From Pseudokineococcus lusitanus (GTDB taxonomy: Bacteria; Actinomycetota; Actinomycetes; Actinomycetales; Quadrisphaeraceae), in the NCBI RefSeq assembly GCF_003751265.1, contig NZ_RJKN01000003.1, positions 372,001 to 436,000 of the forward strand: a stretch of 64,000 bases of DNA, given 5' to 3'. The position numbers and the translations under genes were made by a program. The notes below the pieces were generated by a model, which saw only the letters and a program-made list of their open reading frames with translations, made no database searches and had not been told where the DNA came from. Shown here piece after piece: positions 43,206-52,002 of the stretch. Every line of letters starts with the position of its first letter. Position 1 is the stretch's first letter.

Positions 43206-44240
43206 TCAGCCGGCGGCGTGCGCGGCGTGCCCGGCGTGGCCGCCGGCGTGGTGCTCGGCGAACCGGTCGAGGGACGCCTGCGCGCCGGGGGGCATCGACC
43301 CGTCGGCGTTGCGGACGAGGAAGACGCCGGACATCCCGCCGTCCGAGTGGAACTGGACGTGGCAGTGGTACATCCACGCGCCCGGGCCGACGCCGGCGCC
43401 GGCGACGACCTGGAAGCCGAAGCTGTCGCCCGGGTTGAGGTCGCGGTTGTCGACCACCTGCGTGGCGTCGTCCCGGCCGGTGATGAGACCGGTCCGGTTG
43501 AGGGCCCACCGGTGCGCGTGGAGGTGGAAGGTGTGGAAGGAGTCGCCGTGGCCGACGCAGACGAACTCGACGCGCTCGCCGAGGCGGGCCTCGAACATCG
43601 GGGTGTCCGGCGCGAACTTGTTGTTGATGGACACGTCGGTGAAGAAGACGGTGAAGGTCTTGTCCGGGACGACGTCGCCGACCCGGCGCACGACGAGCGC
43701 GCCGTAGAGGCCGGCGCGCACGCCGGCCGTCCCGTGGTCTCCCTGGTAGGCGTGGTCGTGGTAGTGCCAGTAGCCCGCGCTGCCCGGCATCCAGATGCCG
43801 CGGTCGCGGTACGGCGCCTGCGTCTTCCACACGTACGTGCGGGTCTCGCCCGGCTCGTTGAAGGAGTCGTTGAAGGGGCTGCCGTCGGAGTCGACGTCGT
43901 AGTTGACGCCGTGCGGGTGGATGGACAGCCGCTCGTCGGTGGTGTTGACGAGCTCGATCTCGAGGGTGTCGCCCTCCCACATCTCCAGGAGCGGCCCGGG
44001 GATGGTCGGCTGCCCCTGGACGAGGCCGTAGCCCACCTGGCCGTCGGCCATGCGCTCGGCGAACATCCGGATGCGCCGGGTGGAGCCGGCGGCGGCGCGC
44101 GCGCTCGTGGCGGTCCCCCGGCCCAGGACGGCCGCGGTCACCGGCGAGGCGACGGCGACGGCGCCCCCGGCGACGCCGGCGACGACCGCGCGGCGGGACA
44201 GCGCCGGGCGCGTCCCTCGGGGGGTGGTCGAGTCGTTCAT
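43206..44240 (-). CDS. Two-domain multicopper oxidase (small laccase) with Tat signal
   Basis: 344 residues. Tat signal: SRRAVVAGVAGGAVAVASPV (Arg16-Arg17). Copper motifs of a small laccase are present in order: IHPHGVNYD, WHYHDHAYQGDH, FHTFHLHAHRWALN and the type 1/trinuclear block YHCHVQFHSDGGMSG with the axial Met. Size and two-domain layout fit the trimeric SLAC enzymes, which oxidise phenols or other electron donors with O2. The C-terminal end is His-rich (HHAGGHAGHAAHAAG), possibly another metal site. ATG 44240 has AGG 5 bases upstream. It heads a same-strand set with the ThuA/propeller and cupredoxin genes, so a shared extracellular redox task is plausible. Confidence 0.92.
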   Translation of the reverse strand: MNDSTTPRGTRPALSRRAVVAGVAGGAVAVASPVTAAVLGRGTATSARAAAGSTRRIRMFAERMADGQVGYGLVQGQPTIPGPLLEMWEGDTLEIELVNTTDERLSIHPHGVNYDVDSDGSPFNDSFNEPGETRTYVWKTQAPYRDRGIWMPGSAGYWHYHDHAYQGDHGTAGVRAGLYGALVVRRVGDVVPDKTFTVFFTDVSINNKFAPDTPMFEARLGERVEFVCVGHGDSFHTFHLHAHRWALNRTGLITGRDDATQVVDNRDLNPGDSFGFQVVAGAGVGPGAWMYHCHVQFHSDGGMSGVFLVRNADGSMPPGAQASLDRFAEHHAGGHAGHAAHAAG

Positions 44241-44776
44241 GTCTACCTGGGTCTCCCTGCTCGGTCGGCCACCGCCGAGGGTCCGGGGCAGCGCGAGGTC
44301 ACCGGACCGCGCTGCGGCCTCGGTGCGGTGGTGGTGCGCGGGTCGGCCGCGGGGGCGGCCGGTCGGGTGCCTGTCTCGGGGGGTCGCGCTCCGTCGCACG
44401 GCTCCGGTCGTCCCGTCCGCACCCGGCCGGCGGTGGCTCCGTCGGCGAGGTGTGTCGGCTGGTCTGGTCCGGTGGTCTGGTCGGACCCCGAGGACCCGTC
44501 GGTGCGCACGGCGCCGTGCGCTCACCGACCGTCCCCGACGGTCACCCACCCGCAGGTCATCCCGGGGTGATGCGGACATCTCATCCGGCTGGGGAACTTC
44601 TGTCAACAGTGTGTGAAAAGTCACCGAGTCGACCGGGTGGACCAGGGGTCCACCCGGTCGACGATCCACGCCGGGCCCTCCCGGACCGACGCCGACCGAC
44701 CCTCGCCAGGGGCGACGTCGTCGCGCACGATGGGCTCGGCCGGTCGGCCGTGGGGCCGCCGGCGGAGGAGGTCGTC
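44241..44776. other. 536-base divergent regulatory region between laccase and phoD genes
   Basis: No credible reading frame. It contains a stretch of lower GC near 44590-44625 (CTTCTGTCAACAG and GTGTGTGAAAAG), repeated CTGGTC motifs at 44459-44480, and a perfect inverted repeat at 44628-44662. The promoters of both exported enzymes must lie here, but I cannot fix their -10 sites. It is the longest gene-free stretch in the window. Confidence 0.65.
44628..44662. promoter_or_regulatory. Perfect inverted repeat upstream of the phoD-like gene
   Basis: 16-bp arms (44628-44643 and 44647-44662) with loop AGG. It is not after any gene end, so it is more likely an operator or a 5' leader hairpin, about 115 bases before GTG 44777. 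Confidence 0.5.
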
Positions 44777-46318
44777 GTGCCGGACGGACGCGGGCTGGAC
44801 CGTCGGACCCTGCTGCAGCTCGCCGGGGTGTCCGCCGGGGCGCTCGCCCTCGGCATCGCGGCGCCGGAGCGTGCGCTCGGGGCGACGCGGGCGCCCGACG
44901 GCGCCTTCGCCCTCGGCGTCGCCTCCGGCGCCCCCACGCCGGAGGGCGTCGTGCTGTGGACGCGGCTGGCGCCCGAGCCGCTCGCGGCCGACGGGCTCGG
45001 CGGCATGCCGCAGCAGCCCACCGCCGTGCAGTGGGAGGTGGCCGACGACGAGCTCTTCCGCCGGGTCGTGCTCCGCGGGACCGTCGTCGCGCTGCCCGAG
45101 CTGGCCCACGCGGTCCACCCGCAGGTCCGCGGGCTGCAGCCGGGGCGGCGGTACTTCTACCGCTTCCGGGTCGGCACGCAGACGAGCCCGGTGGGGCGCA
45201 CCCGCACGGCCCCGGCGCCGGGCACCACGCCCGCGCGGCTGGTGCTGGCGACGGCCTCCTGCCAGTCCTGGGCGGCGGGGCACTACAGCGCCCACCGGCA
45301 CCTCGCCGCCGCCGACGTCGACCTCGTCGTCTTCCTCGGCGACTACGTCTACGAGCGCGGGCTGCGCGACGCCGACGTCGCCCGCCGGGGGGCCGCGCCG
45401 CTGGGGCCCGAGCACGCGGCCGAGGCGGCGACGCTGGCGCAGTACCGGCTGCGGTACGGGCTGTACAAGAGCGACCCCCACCTGCGGGCGGCCCACGCCT
45501 CGGCCCCCTGGCTCGTCACCTGGGACGACCACGAGGTGCAGGACGACTACGCCGGCGACCGCTCGGCCGCGGGCGTCCCCGCGGACGCCTTCCTCCTGCG
45601 GCGCGCGGCGGCCTACCGGGCCCACTACGAGCACCTGCCCCTGCCGCCGTCCGCCCTCCCCGTGGGTCCGCGCGGGACGGTGCAGGGACGCACCGACTGG
45701 GGCCGGCTGGCCCGCCTCGTCGTGCTCGACACGCGGCAGCACCGCGCCCCTGCCGCCACGACGCCCGCCGAGCTGGCCGACCCGTCGCGGTCGGTGCTGG
45801 GACGGCGGCAGGAGGCGTGGTTCCACCAGTCGCTGCGGTCGTCGTCGGCGGCGTGGGACGTCGTCGCCAGCAGCGTCGTGGTCCGCCCCGTCTCGCCCCG
45901 GGAGACCGACCAGTGGGACGGCTACCCCGTCGCGCGGCGTCGGCTGCTGCGCCACCTCGCCCGGTCCGCCGACCCCGTCCTCGTGTCCGGCGACATCCAC
46001 CGCCACCACGCGGCGGAGGTGCCCTCCGACCCGGACGACCCCACGTCGCCGCCCGCCGCCGTGGAGCTCGTGACCTCGTCGATCGCCTCGGGACGCGACG
46101 GGGGCGTCGACGACGGCCCCCGGGTGCCGTGGATGGCCGCCCCCTACGCCCGGTTCTGGGACGGCCGGCGCGGCTACGTGCGGCTGGACGTCACGCCGCG
46201 GGAGACGACGTCGTCCTTCGTCGTCGTCCCGTACGTCGAGGCGGACGACCGCGCGGAGGGCCGGGTCGTCGCCCGCTTCGTCACCGAGCGGGGGCGCCAC
46301 CGGCTGGAGCGGGCCTGA
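44777..46318 (+). CDS. phoD: PhoD-family alkaline phosphatase/phosphodiesterase with Tat signal
   Basis: 513 residues. Tat signal at the N terminus (DRRTLLQLAGVSAGALALG, Arg9-Arg10). An N-terminal PhoD_N beta-sandwich (about 35-125) is followed by the metallophosphatase domain: VVFLGDYVYERG (Asp, Tyr), TWDDHEVQDDYAG (Asp-Asp-His) and VSGDIHRHHAAEV (Asp, His, His), as in PhoD enzymes using iron and calcium. It would release phosphate from phosphodiesters or teichoic acids outside the cell. GTG 44777 has GGAGGAGG 5 bases upstream. The Tat route links it to tatB above. Divergent from the laccase gene. Confidence 0.9.
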   Translation: MPDGRGLDRRTLLQLAGVSAGALALGIAAPERALGATRAPDGAFALGVASGAPTPEGVVLWTRLAPEPLAADGLGGMPQQPTAVQWEVADDELFRRVVLRGTVVALPELAHAVHPQVRGLQPGRRYFYRFRVGTQTSPVGRTRTAPAPGTTPARLVLATASCQSWAAGHYSAHRHLAAADVDLVVFLGDYVYERGLRDADVARRGAAPLGPEHAAEAATLAQYRLRYGLYKSDPHLRAAHASAPWLVTWDDHEVQDDYAGDRSAAGVPADAFLLRRAAAYRAHYEHLPLPPSALPVGPRGTVQGRTDWGRLARLVVLDTRQHRAPAATTPAELADPSRSVLGRRQEAWFHQSLRSSSAAWDVVASSVVVRPVSPRETDQWDGYPVARRRLLRHLARSADPVLVSGDIHRHHAAEVPSDPDDPTSPPAAVELVTSSIASGRDGGVDDGPRVPWMAAPYARFWDGRRGYVRLDVTPRETTSSFVVVPYVEADDRAEGRVVARFVTERGRHRLERA

Positions 46319-46336
46319 GCGACGGCCCCGGCCCGC

Positions 46337-46792
46337 TCACCAGCCCGCGGCGCGCGCCAGGGCCTCGACCGGGGCGACGTCGCCCGGCAGCCACGCGACG
46401 TCGTGCCGCCCGGCGGCGGCGAGCACGCGCAGCGCGTCGTGGTCCGCGAGCGCCGTCGGCGTCCCGTCCACGACCTGCGCCACCCACACGCGCATCCGCA
46501 GCGCGGGCGTCAGCGGCCAGTCCCCGTCGGGCTCGGCGGAGCGCAACCGCTCCCCCACCCGAACGCGGACGCCGAGCTCCTCGGCCAGCTCGCGGTGCAG
46601 GGCGGCGAGCGGCTCCTCCCCCGGCTCGACCTTCCCGCCGGGCAGCTCCCAGCCGCCCGCGAGGGCGGACGGTGCGCTGCGGCGGGCGGCGAGCAGCGTC
46701 GTCGGCGCGGCGAGGTCGTCGACGAGGGCAGCCGCGACGACGAGACGGGCCGGCGCGGCCCCGCCGGCACGGCCGGCGGGGCCGCCGCTCAT
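46337..46792 (-). CDS. Nudix hydrolase, MutT-like
   Basis: 151 residues. The Nudix box reads [23 protein letters not shown], with G-x5-E-x7-RE-x2-EE-x-G complete (about 50-72). MutT-like enzymes remove oxidised nucleotides such as 8-oxo-dGTP; other Nudix substrates are possible. The ATG overlaps the stop of the upstream BCCT gene by 4 bases (ATGA), so it is translated from the same message. It converges with phoD after an 18-base gap with no hairpin. Confidence 0.9.
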   Translation of the reverse strand: MSGGPAGRAGGAAPARLVVAAALVDDLAAPTTLLAARRSAPSALAGGWELPGGKVEPGEEPLAALHRELAEELGVRVRVGERLRSAEPDGDWPLTPALRMRVWVAQVVDGTPTALADHDALRVLAAAGRHDVAWLPGDVAPVEALARAAGW

Positions 46793-48582
46793 CGCAGGTG
46801 CCGCCCGGTCGTGGCGCTCTCGGCGGGGGCGCCCGAGGTCCCGGCGGCGCGGTCAGCGGCCCGCGCGGCGTCGCCGTCGTCCCGGCCCACCGGGGTCGCG
46901 CCGCCGAGCTCGTCGATGACGGCCTCGGTGACGCTGCCCGTGAGGCTCTCGTGCAGCTCCTCGGCCGTCTCTCGCCGCTCGACCCGACGCAGGATGCGCT
47001 GGCGCTTCTGGTGCTCCCACCGGAAGGCGCGGACGAGCGCCACGAGGATGCCGATCATCACGAGGCTGAAGGGCAGGGCCGTGAGGATGGCCCCGGTCTG
47101 CAGCGCCTCGAGCCCGCCGGTGAGGAGCAGGCCGATCGCCACGAGGCCGGACGTGGACGCCCACAGCGCGCGGTGCCAGCGAGGCGGCTCGGGGTCGCCG
47201 CCGGTCGCGAGCATCGTCATGACGAGCGAGCCCGAGTCGGACGACGTCACGAAGAAGACGGCGATGAGCAGGAGGCCGACGACGGCCCACAGGGCGCCGC
47301 CGGGGATGCTCTCGAGGAGCGTGAAGAGGGTGCTCTCGGTGTCGACCGAGCCGTCGGCGCCCACGTACCCGCCGTCGCCGAAGATCTCCGCGTAGAGGGC
47401 CGACCCGCCGAGGACGGAGAACCAGAGGAAGGTCACCGTGGTCGGCACGAGCAGCACGCCCGCGACGAACTCGCGGACGGTGCGGCCCTTGGAGATGCGG
47501 GCGATGAAGACGCCGACGAAGGGCGCCCAGGACATCCACCAGCCCCAGTAGTACGTGGTCCAGGAGGCCTGCCACTCCTCGCCCGCGGCGCCCTGGAAGG
47601 CGGACACGTTGAAGGTGAGCCGGACGACGTCCTGGAGGTAGGCGCCGATGGACTGCACGAAGTCGCGCAGGAGGAAGAGGGTGGGGCCGGCCACGAGGAC
47701 GGCCACGAGGACGACGGCGGCGAGCACCATGTTGCCGCTCGACAGCCACTTGATGCCCTTCTCCAGCCCGGAGAGGACGGAGCCCATGGCGATCGCCGAG
47801 ATGACGACGATGAGCGGGACGAGCAGCCACGGGCTGGCGCCGTCGTCGGACCAGCCGAGGAACTCGAAGCCGGCGCCGATCTGGAGGACGCCGAGGCCGA
47901 GGGACGTGGCGACGCCGAAGACCGTGCCGACGATGGCGACGACGTCGATGACGTCGCCGAGCCGGCCGCGGACGCGGCTGCCGAGCAGGGGCTCGAGCGC
48001 CCAGCGGATCGAGACGGGCCGCCCGCGGCGGTGGACGGCGTACGCGATGCCGAGGCCCGCGACGACGTAGATCGCCCAGGCGTGGATGCCCCAGTGGAGG
48101 TAGGTCTGCGTGAGGGCCTGCTGCGCGAGCTGCTCGGTGGTGCCCGAGGTCCCCGGCGGCGGCGACGCGAAGTGGTTGAGCGGCTCGGCGACGCCCCAGA
48201 AGACGAGGCCGATGCCCATGCCCGTCGCGAAGAGCATCGCGAACCAGGACAGCAGGCCGAACTCCGGCTCGTCGTCGTCGCGCCCCAGCTTGATCGAGCC
48301 GAAGCGCCCGGCGCCGACCCAGATGGAGAAGCCCACGAACACGGCGACGAGGAGCACGTAGTACCAGCCGAGGCCGCCGACGACGCCGGACTGCAGTCGC
48401 GCGAAGAGGCTGCCGGCCGTCTCCGGGGCGGCGAGCGTGAAGACGGAGAAGGCGAGGACCAGCGCGAGGGCGGGCCAGAAGACGCGACGCGCGACGCCCT
48501 TGCCGGCCGCCTGCCGCTCGGTCGTGGGCGTGCCGTCGGCGGGTGCTCCGCCGACGTCCGGCCGGGGCGTCGTGCTCGTCAT
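46789..48582 (-). CDS. BCCT-family betaine/choline/carnitine transporter
   Basis: 597 residues, about twelve membrane segments. The family signature with several Trp residues is seen in [27 protein letters not shown], in the usual position after the eighth helix, with [15 protein letters not shown] earlier. The N-terminal 30 residues are polar and the C-terminal tail of about 85 residues is charged ([15 protein letters not shown]), which in BetP senses osmotic state. It probably imports glycine betaine or choline with sodium. ATG 48582 has GAGGAGGAG 5 bases upstream. The Nudix gene is coupled downstream. Substrate is inferred from family. Confidence 0.93.
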   Translation of the reverse strand: MTSTTPRPDVGGAPADGTPTTERQAAGKGVARRVFWPALALVLAFSVFTLAAPETAGSLFARLQSGVVGGLGWYYVLLVAVFVGFSIWVGAGRFGSIKLGRDDDEPEFGLLSWFAMLFATGMGIGLVFWGVAEPLNHFASPPPGTSGTTEQLAQQALTQTYLHWGIHAWAIYVVAGLGIAYAVHRRGRPVSIRWALEPLLGSRVRGRLGDVIDVVAIVGTVFGVATSLGLGVLQIGAGFEFLGWSDDGASPWLLVPLIVVISAIAMGSVLSGLEKGIKWLSSGNMVLAAVVLVAVLVAGPTLFLLRDFVQSIGAYLQDVVRLTFNVSAFQGAAGEEWQASWTTYYWGWWMSWAPFVGVFIARISKGRTVREFVAGVLLVPTTVTFLWFSVLGGSALYAEIFGDGGYVGADGSVDTESTLFTLLESIPGGALWAVVGLLLIAVFFVTSSDSGSLVMTMLATGGDPEPPRWHRALWASTSGLVAIGLLLTGGLEALQTGAILTALPFSLVMIGILVALVRAFRWEHQKRQRILRRVERRETAEELHESLTGSVTEAVIDELGGATPVGRDDGDAARAADRAAGTSGAPAESATTGRHLR

Positions 48583-48680
48583 CGGTGCTCCTCCTCGTGC
48601 GCCGCCCCGGACGGGGCGGCGTCGGTGTCGTGAGCGCCGGCGACGGTGCGCGACGCGGTCCAGCGGACCTGGGTAGCACC

Positions 48681-48716
48681 GCGGGGGGCGCCCTGGCCAA
48701 TCAGGACGCCCCCCGC
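48681..48716 (-). terminator. Terminator of the dpp operon
   Basis: 14-bp arms (48681-48694 and 48703-48716) with one mismatch and an 8-base loop, downstream of the dppF stop and upstream of the BCCT gene. Confidence 0.65.
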
Positions 48717-48777
48717 GCGAGGACCGTGGCTCGACCGTGACCGGACGTCACCTCGCGGCGACGGCGGTCACGCGCCG

Positions 48778-49911
48778 TCACCCGAGGTCGACGGGCACCA
48801 CCTGGTGGTCCTCGGCGAAGTGGCAGGCCGAGGGGTGGCCCTGCCCGCGGTCGCGCAGCTCGGGGTCCTGCTCGGCGCAGATGTCCTGCGCCTTCCAGCA
48901 GCGGGTCCGGAAGCGGCAGCCCGACGGCGGGTTGGCGGGGCTGGGCACGTCGCCCGTGAGGAGGATGCGCTCCTTCTGGCCGCGCAGCGCCGGCTCGTGC
49001 ACCGGCACGGACGAGAGCAGCGCCTGCGTGTACGGGTGCGACGGGTGGCCGTACACCTCGGCGTCCGTGCCCGTCTCGACGATCCGCCCGAGGTACATGA
49101 CGTTGACCCGGTGCGAGATGTGCCGCACGACCGACAGGTCGTGGGCGATGAAGAGGTAGGACAGGCCGAGCTCGTCCTGCAGGTCCTCGAGGAGGTTCAT
49201 GACCTGCGCCTGCACCGAGACGTCCAGCGCCGAGACCGGCTCGTCGCAGACGATGAGCTCGGGGCGCATCGCCAGGGCCCGCGCGATGCCGATGCGCTGT
49301 CGCTGCCCGCCGGAGAACTGGTGCGGGTAGCGGTTGGCGAAGTCGGCGTTGAGCCCGACCCGGTCGAGCAGCTCGCGGATGCGCCGGTCGCGTCCCTGCC
49401 GGGGCGCGACGTCGGGGTGCACCGCCCACCCCTCGGACACGATGTCGCCCGCCGTCATGCGCGGGTTCAGCGACGAGTACGGGTCCTGGAAGATCATCTG
49501 GACCTCGCGGCGGTAGGCCTTGAGGGCCGCCCCCCGCATCCGCCCGACGTCCTCGCCCTTGTAGAGGATCTCGCCGCCCGTGGGGCGCTCGAGCGCCACG
49601 AGGAGCTTCGAGACGGTGCTCTTGCCGCAGCCGGACTCGCCGACGAGGCCGACCGTCTCCCCCCGCCCGACCGTGAGGTCGACGCCGTCGACGGCGCGGA
49701 CGTGGCCGATCGTCTTCTTGAAGACGATGCCCTGCTGGAGCGGGAAGTACTTCTGCAGGCCCTTGATCTCCAGGACGGGGGCGCCGCTGGCGTCCCACCG
49801 CCGCCGGGCCTCCCCGGCGGCGCCGCGGCGTCCCGAGCCGTCGCGACGGCCCGCGTCGGCGGCCGCGCGGGCGCCGTCGTCGGCGCGGTGCGCCCCTGCT
49901 GCGTCAGCCAT
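48778..49911 (-). CDS. dppF: Peptide ABC transporter ATPase, second subunit
   Basis: 377 residues. Walker A GESGCGKST (about 93-101), Q loop QMIFQDPYSSLNPRM, signature FSGGQRQRIGIARAL, Walker B LIVCDEPVSALDV and switch His (IAHDLSVVRH). The C-terminal oligopeptide-ABC extension has Cys residues (CRFRTRCWKAQDICAEQDP), where related proteins bind an Fe-S cluster. An N-terminal tail of about 40 residues is Arg/Ala/Gly-rich. The start overlaps dppD by 8 bases, with GAGGAG 7 bases upstream. Last gene of the operon. dpp versus opp cannot be told from the ATPase. Confidence 0.92.
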   Translation of the reverse strand: MADAAGAHRADDGARAAADAGRRDGSGRRGAAGEARRRWDASGAPVLEIKGLQKYFPLQQGIVFKKTIGHVRAVDGVDLTVGRGETVGLVGESGCGKSTVSKLLVALERPTGGEILYKGEDVGRMRGAALKAYRREVQMIFQDPYSSLNPRMTAGDIVSEGWAVHPDVAPRQGRDRRIRELLDRVGLNADFANRYPHQFSGGQRQRIGIARALAMRPELIVCDEPVSALDVSVQAQVMNLLEDLQDELGLSYLFIAHDLSVVRHISHRVNVMYLGRIVETGTDAEVYGHPSHPYTQALLSSVPVHEPALRGQKERILLTGDVPSPANPPSGCRFRTRCWKAQDICAEQDPELRDRGQGHPSACHFAEDHQVVPVDLG

Positions 49912-50962
49912 GGAGGAGCTCCTCGCTGTAGTGGCACGCGGCCCGCCGGCCGGCCGCGACCTCGCGCAGCGCCGGGTCGTCCGCGGTGCAGTCCCGGCCC
50001 GCGCTGCCGCGCGCGTCGTCCGCCCGCCGCGCCATGGGGCAGCGCGGGTGGAAGGAGCAGCCGGAGGGGATGGCCGACAGGCTCGGCGGTGCCCCGACGA
50101 TGGGGTTCAGCCGCTTGCCCTTGTCCTCGAGCATGGGGATCGAGGACATGAGGCCCCGGGTGTAGGGGTGCGCCGGGCGCGAGAAGACCTCGTCCGTCGT
50201 GCCCGTCTCGACGACGCGGCCGGCGTACATGACGGCCACGCGGTCGGCGACCTCGTTGACGACGCCGAGGTCGTGCGTGATGAGGACGAGGCCCATGCCG
50301 GTGTCGCGCTGCAGGTCCTTGAGCAGGTCCATGACCTGCGCCTGCACCGTGACGTCGAGCGCCGTCGTCGGCTCGTCGGCGATGAGGACCTTCGGGTCGA
50401 GCGCCAGCGCCATGGCGATCATGACGCGCTGCCGCATGCCCCCGGAGAACTGGTGCGGGTAGTCGTCGACGCGCTGGCGGGCGGCGGGGATCCGCACCCG
50501 GTCCATGAGCTCGACGGCCTTCTCCCGCGCCTCCTTCTTCGAGGTGCCGCGGTGGGCCCGGAACATCTCGCCGATCTGGAAGCCCACGGAGTACACGGGG
50601 TTCAGCGCGGAGAGGGCGTCCTGGAAGATCATCGAGATGCCGGGCCCGCGGACCTGCCGCTGCTCCTCGGCGCTCATGCCGAGGAGGTCGCGCCCCTCGA
50701 AGCGGATGCTCCCGGAGATGACGGCCGGCGGGGTGTCGAGGATCCCCATGACCGCCTGCGAGGACACGGACTTGCCGCAGCCGGACTCGCCGAGGATGGC
50801 CATGGTCTCCCCCGCCGCGAGGGAGTAGCTGACCCCGCGGACGGCCCGCACGACCGGCCCGCGGGAGCGGAACTCGACGTGCAGGTCCTCCACCTCGAGG
50901 ACCGGGGTGCCGGCGGTCGCGCCGCCGCGGGCGGCGGACGTCGTGGACGCGGGGGTGCTCAT
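49904..50962 (-). CDS. dppD: Peptide ABC transporter ATPase, first subunit
   Basis: 352 residues. Walker A GESGCGKSV (about 57-65), FQDALSALNPVYSV, signature FSGGMRQRVMIAMAL, Walker B LIADEPTTALDV and ITHDLGVVNE. The C-terminal Cys-containing tail (CSFHPRCPMARR and CTADDPALRE) matches the oligopeptide-type ATPase extension. It forms the heterodimeric motor with DppF under DppB-DppC. The ATG overlaps the dppC stop by 4 bases (ATGA). Confidence 0.92.
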   Translation of the reverse strand: MSTPASTTSAARGGATAGTPVLEVEDLHVEFRSRGPVVRAVRGVSYSLAAGETMAILGESGCGKSVSSQAVMGILDTPPAVISGSIRFEGRDLLGMSAEEQRQVRGPGISMIFQDALSALNPVYSVGFQIGEMFRAHRGTSKKEAREKAVELMDRVRIPAARQRVDDYPHQFSGGMRQRVMIAMALALDPKVLIADEPTTALDVTVQAQVMDLLKDLQRDTGMGLVLITHDLGVVNEVADRVAVMYAGRVVETGTTDEVFSRPAHPYTRGLMSSIPMLEDKGKRLNPIVGAPPSLSAIPSGCSFHPRCPMARRADDARGSAGRDCTADDPALREVAAGRRAACHYSEELLHG

Positions 50963-52002
50963 GAGCGCTGCCTCGGGTCGAGCGCGTCGCGCAGGGCGTC
51001 GCCCATCATGACGAAGGCCATGACGGTGAGCGACAGCACGATGCTGGGGATGAGGACGAGGTGGGGCGCCGTCCGCAGGAGGTTCTGACCCTCGCTGATC
51101 TGGAGGCCCCACGAGTAGTTGGGCCGCTGCAGGCCGACGCCGAGGAACGTCAGCGCGGCCTCGGCGGCGATGAGGGCGCCGACCGAGATGGTCGCGTAGA
51201 CGATGACCGGCGCCACGGCGTTCGGGAGGATGTGCCGCACGAGGATGCGCAGCGGCCCGGCACCGAGCGCCCGCGCCGCGGCGACGTAGTCCGAGCTCTT
51301 GATGGCGATGACCTGCGAGCGGACGAGCCGCATGGCCGTCATCCACCCGAAGATGACCAGCGCGACGGAGATGGCTCCCGGGCCGCGCTCCGAGATGATC
51401 GGCACCGGCCCCCCGGCGATCTCGATCGTCGGGCCCACGCGCAGGAGGATCAGCGCGCCGAGGATGAGCGGCAGCGCGTAGAAGACGTCGGTGATGCGGG
51501 CGAGCAGCGAGTCGATCCAGCCGCCGAAGTAGCCCGCGACGGCCCCGACGACGACGCCGACGACGAGCAGGCCGATGACGGCGGTGAAGCCGATCTGGAG
51601 GCTGTTGCGCGCGCCGTAGACGACCTGCGCCAGGTAGTCGCAGCCCTGCTGGTCGTAGCCGAACCAGTGCGCCGCCGACGGGGTGTCGACGGAGAAGCTG
51701 AGGTTGCACTCGCGCGGGTCGGCGCCCCGGGCGAACAGCGCGGGGAACAGCGCCATCAGGAGGAAGAAGACGGCGAGGGCGCCGCCGATCCAGAAGAACG
51801 GCTTGCGCCGCAGCTCGCCCCAGGCGTCGCCCCACAGGGAGGTCTGCTTCTCGTCGCGGCCGGCCGAGGCGGTGTCGACGAGCAGCTGGCCGTCGGCCGC
51901 GGCGCCGGACGTCACCGCGTCGTGACGCAGGTCCGCCTGCTGCTGGTCGGCGGCGTCGCCGCCGACGGGTGCGGGACCACCGGGACGCTGGGTGTCACTC
52001 AT
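50959..52002 (-). CDS. dppC: Peptide ABC transporter permease, C subunit
   Basis: 347 residues, six membrane segments beginning with FFWIGGALAVFFLLMALFPA (about 70-89). The permease EAA-like loop is seen as VAAARALGAGPLRILVRHILPNA, which contacts the ATPases. The polar N-terminal region of about 65 residues is longer than in E. coli DppC. Between helices 1 and 2 there is an extracellular stretch with two Cys residues (RECNLSF and QQGCDYL) that may form a disulfide. The start overlaps dppB by 8 bases. Confidence 0.92.
   Translation of the reverse strand: MSDTQRPGGPAPVGGDAADQQQADLRHDAVTSGAAADGQLLVDTASAGRDEKQTSLWGDAWGELRRKPFFWIGGALAVFFLLMALFPALFARGADPRECNLSFSVDTPSAAHWFGYDQQGCDYLAQVVYGARNSLQIGFTAVIGLLVVGVVVGAVAGYFGGWIDSLLARITDVFYALPLILGALILLRVGPTIEIAGGPVPIISERGPGAISVALVIFGWMTAMRLVRSQVIAIKSSDYVAAARALGAGPLRILVRHILPNAVAPVIVYATISVGALIAAEAALTFLGVGLQRPNYSWGLQISEGQNLLRTAPHLVLIPSIVLSLTVMAFVMMGDALRDALDPRQRS

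Noticed and set aside
44540-44559. Two GGTCA repeats resembling a Pho box upstream of phoD
   Set aside because: Spacing is 15 bases, not the 11 or 22 of PhoP direct-repeat units, so a Pho box cannot be supported.
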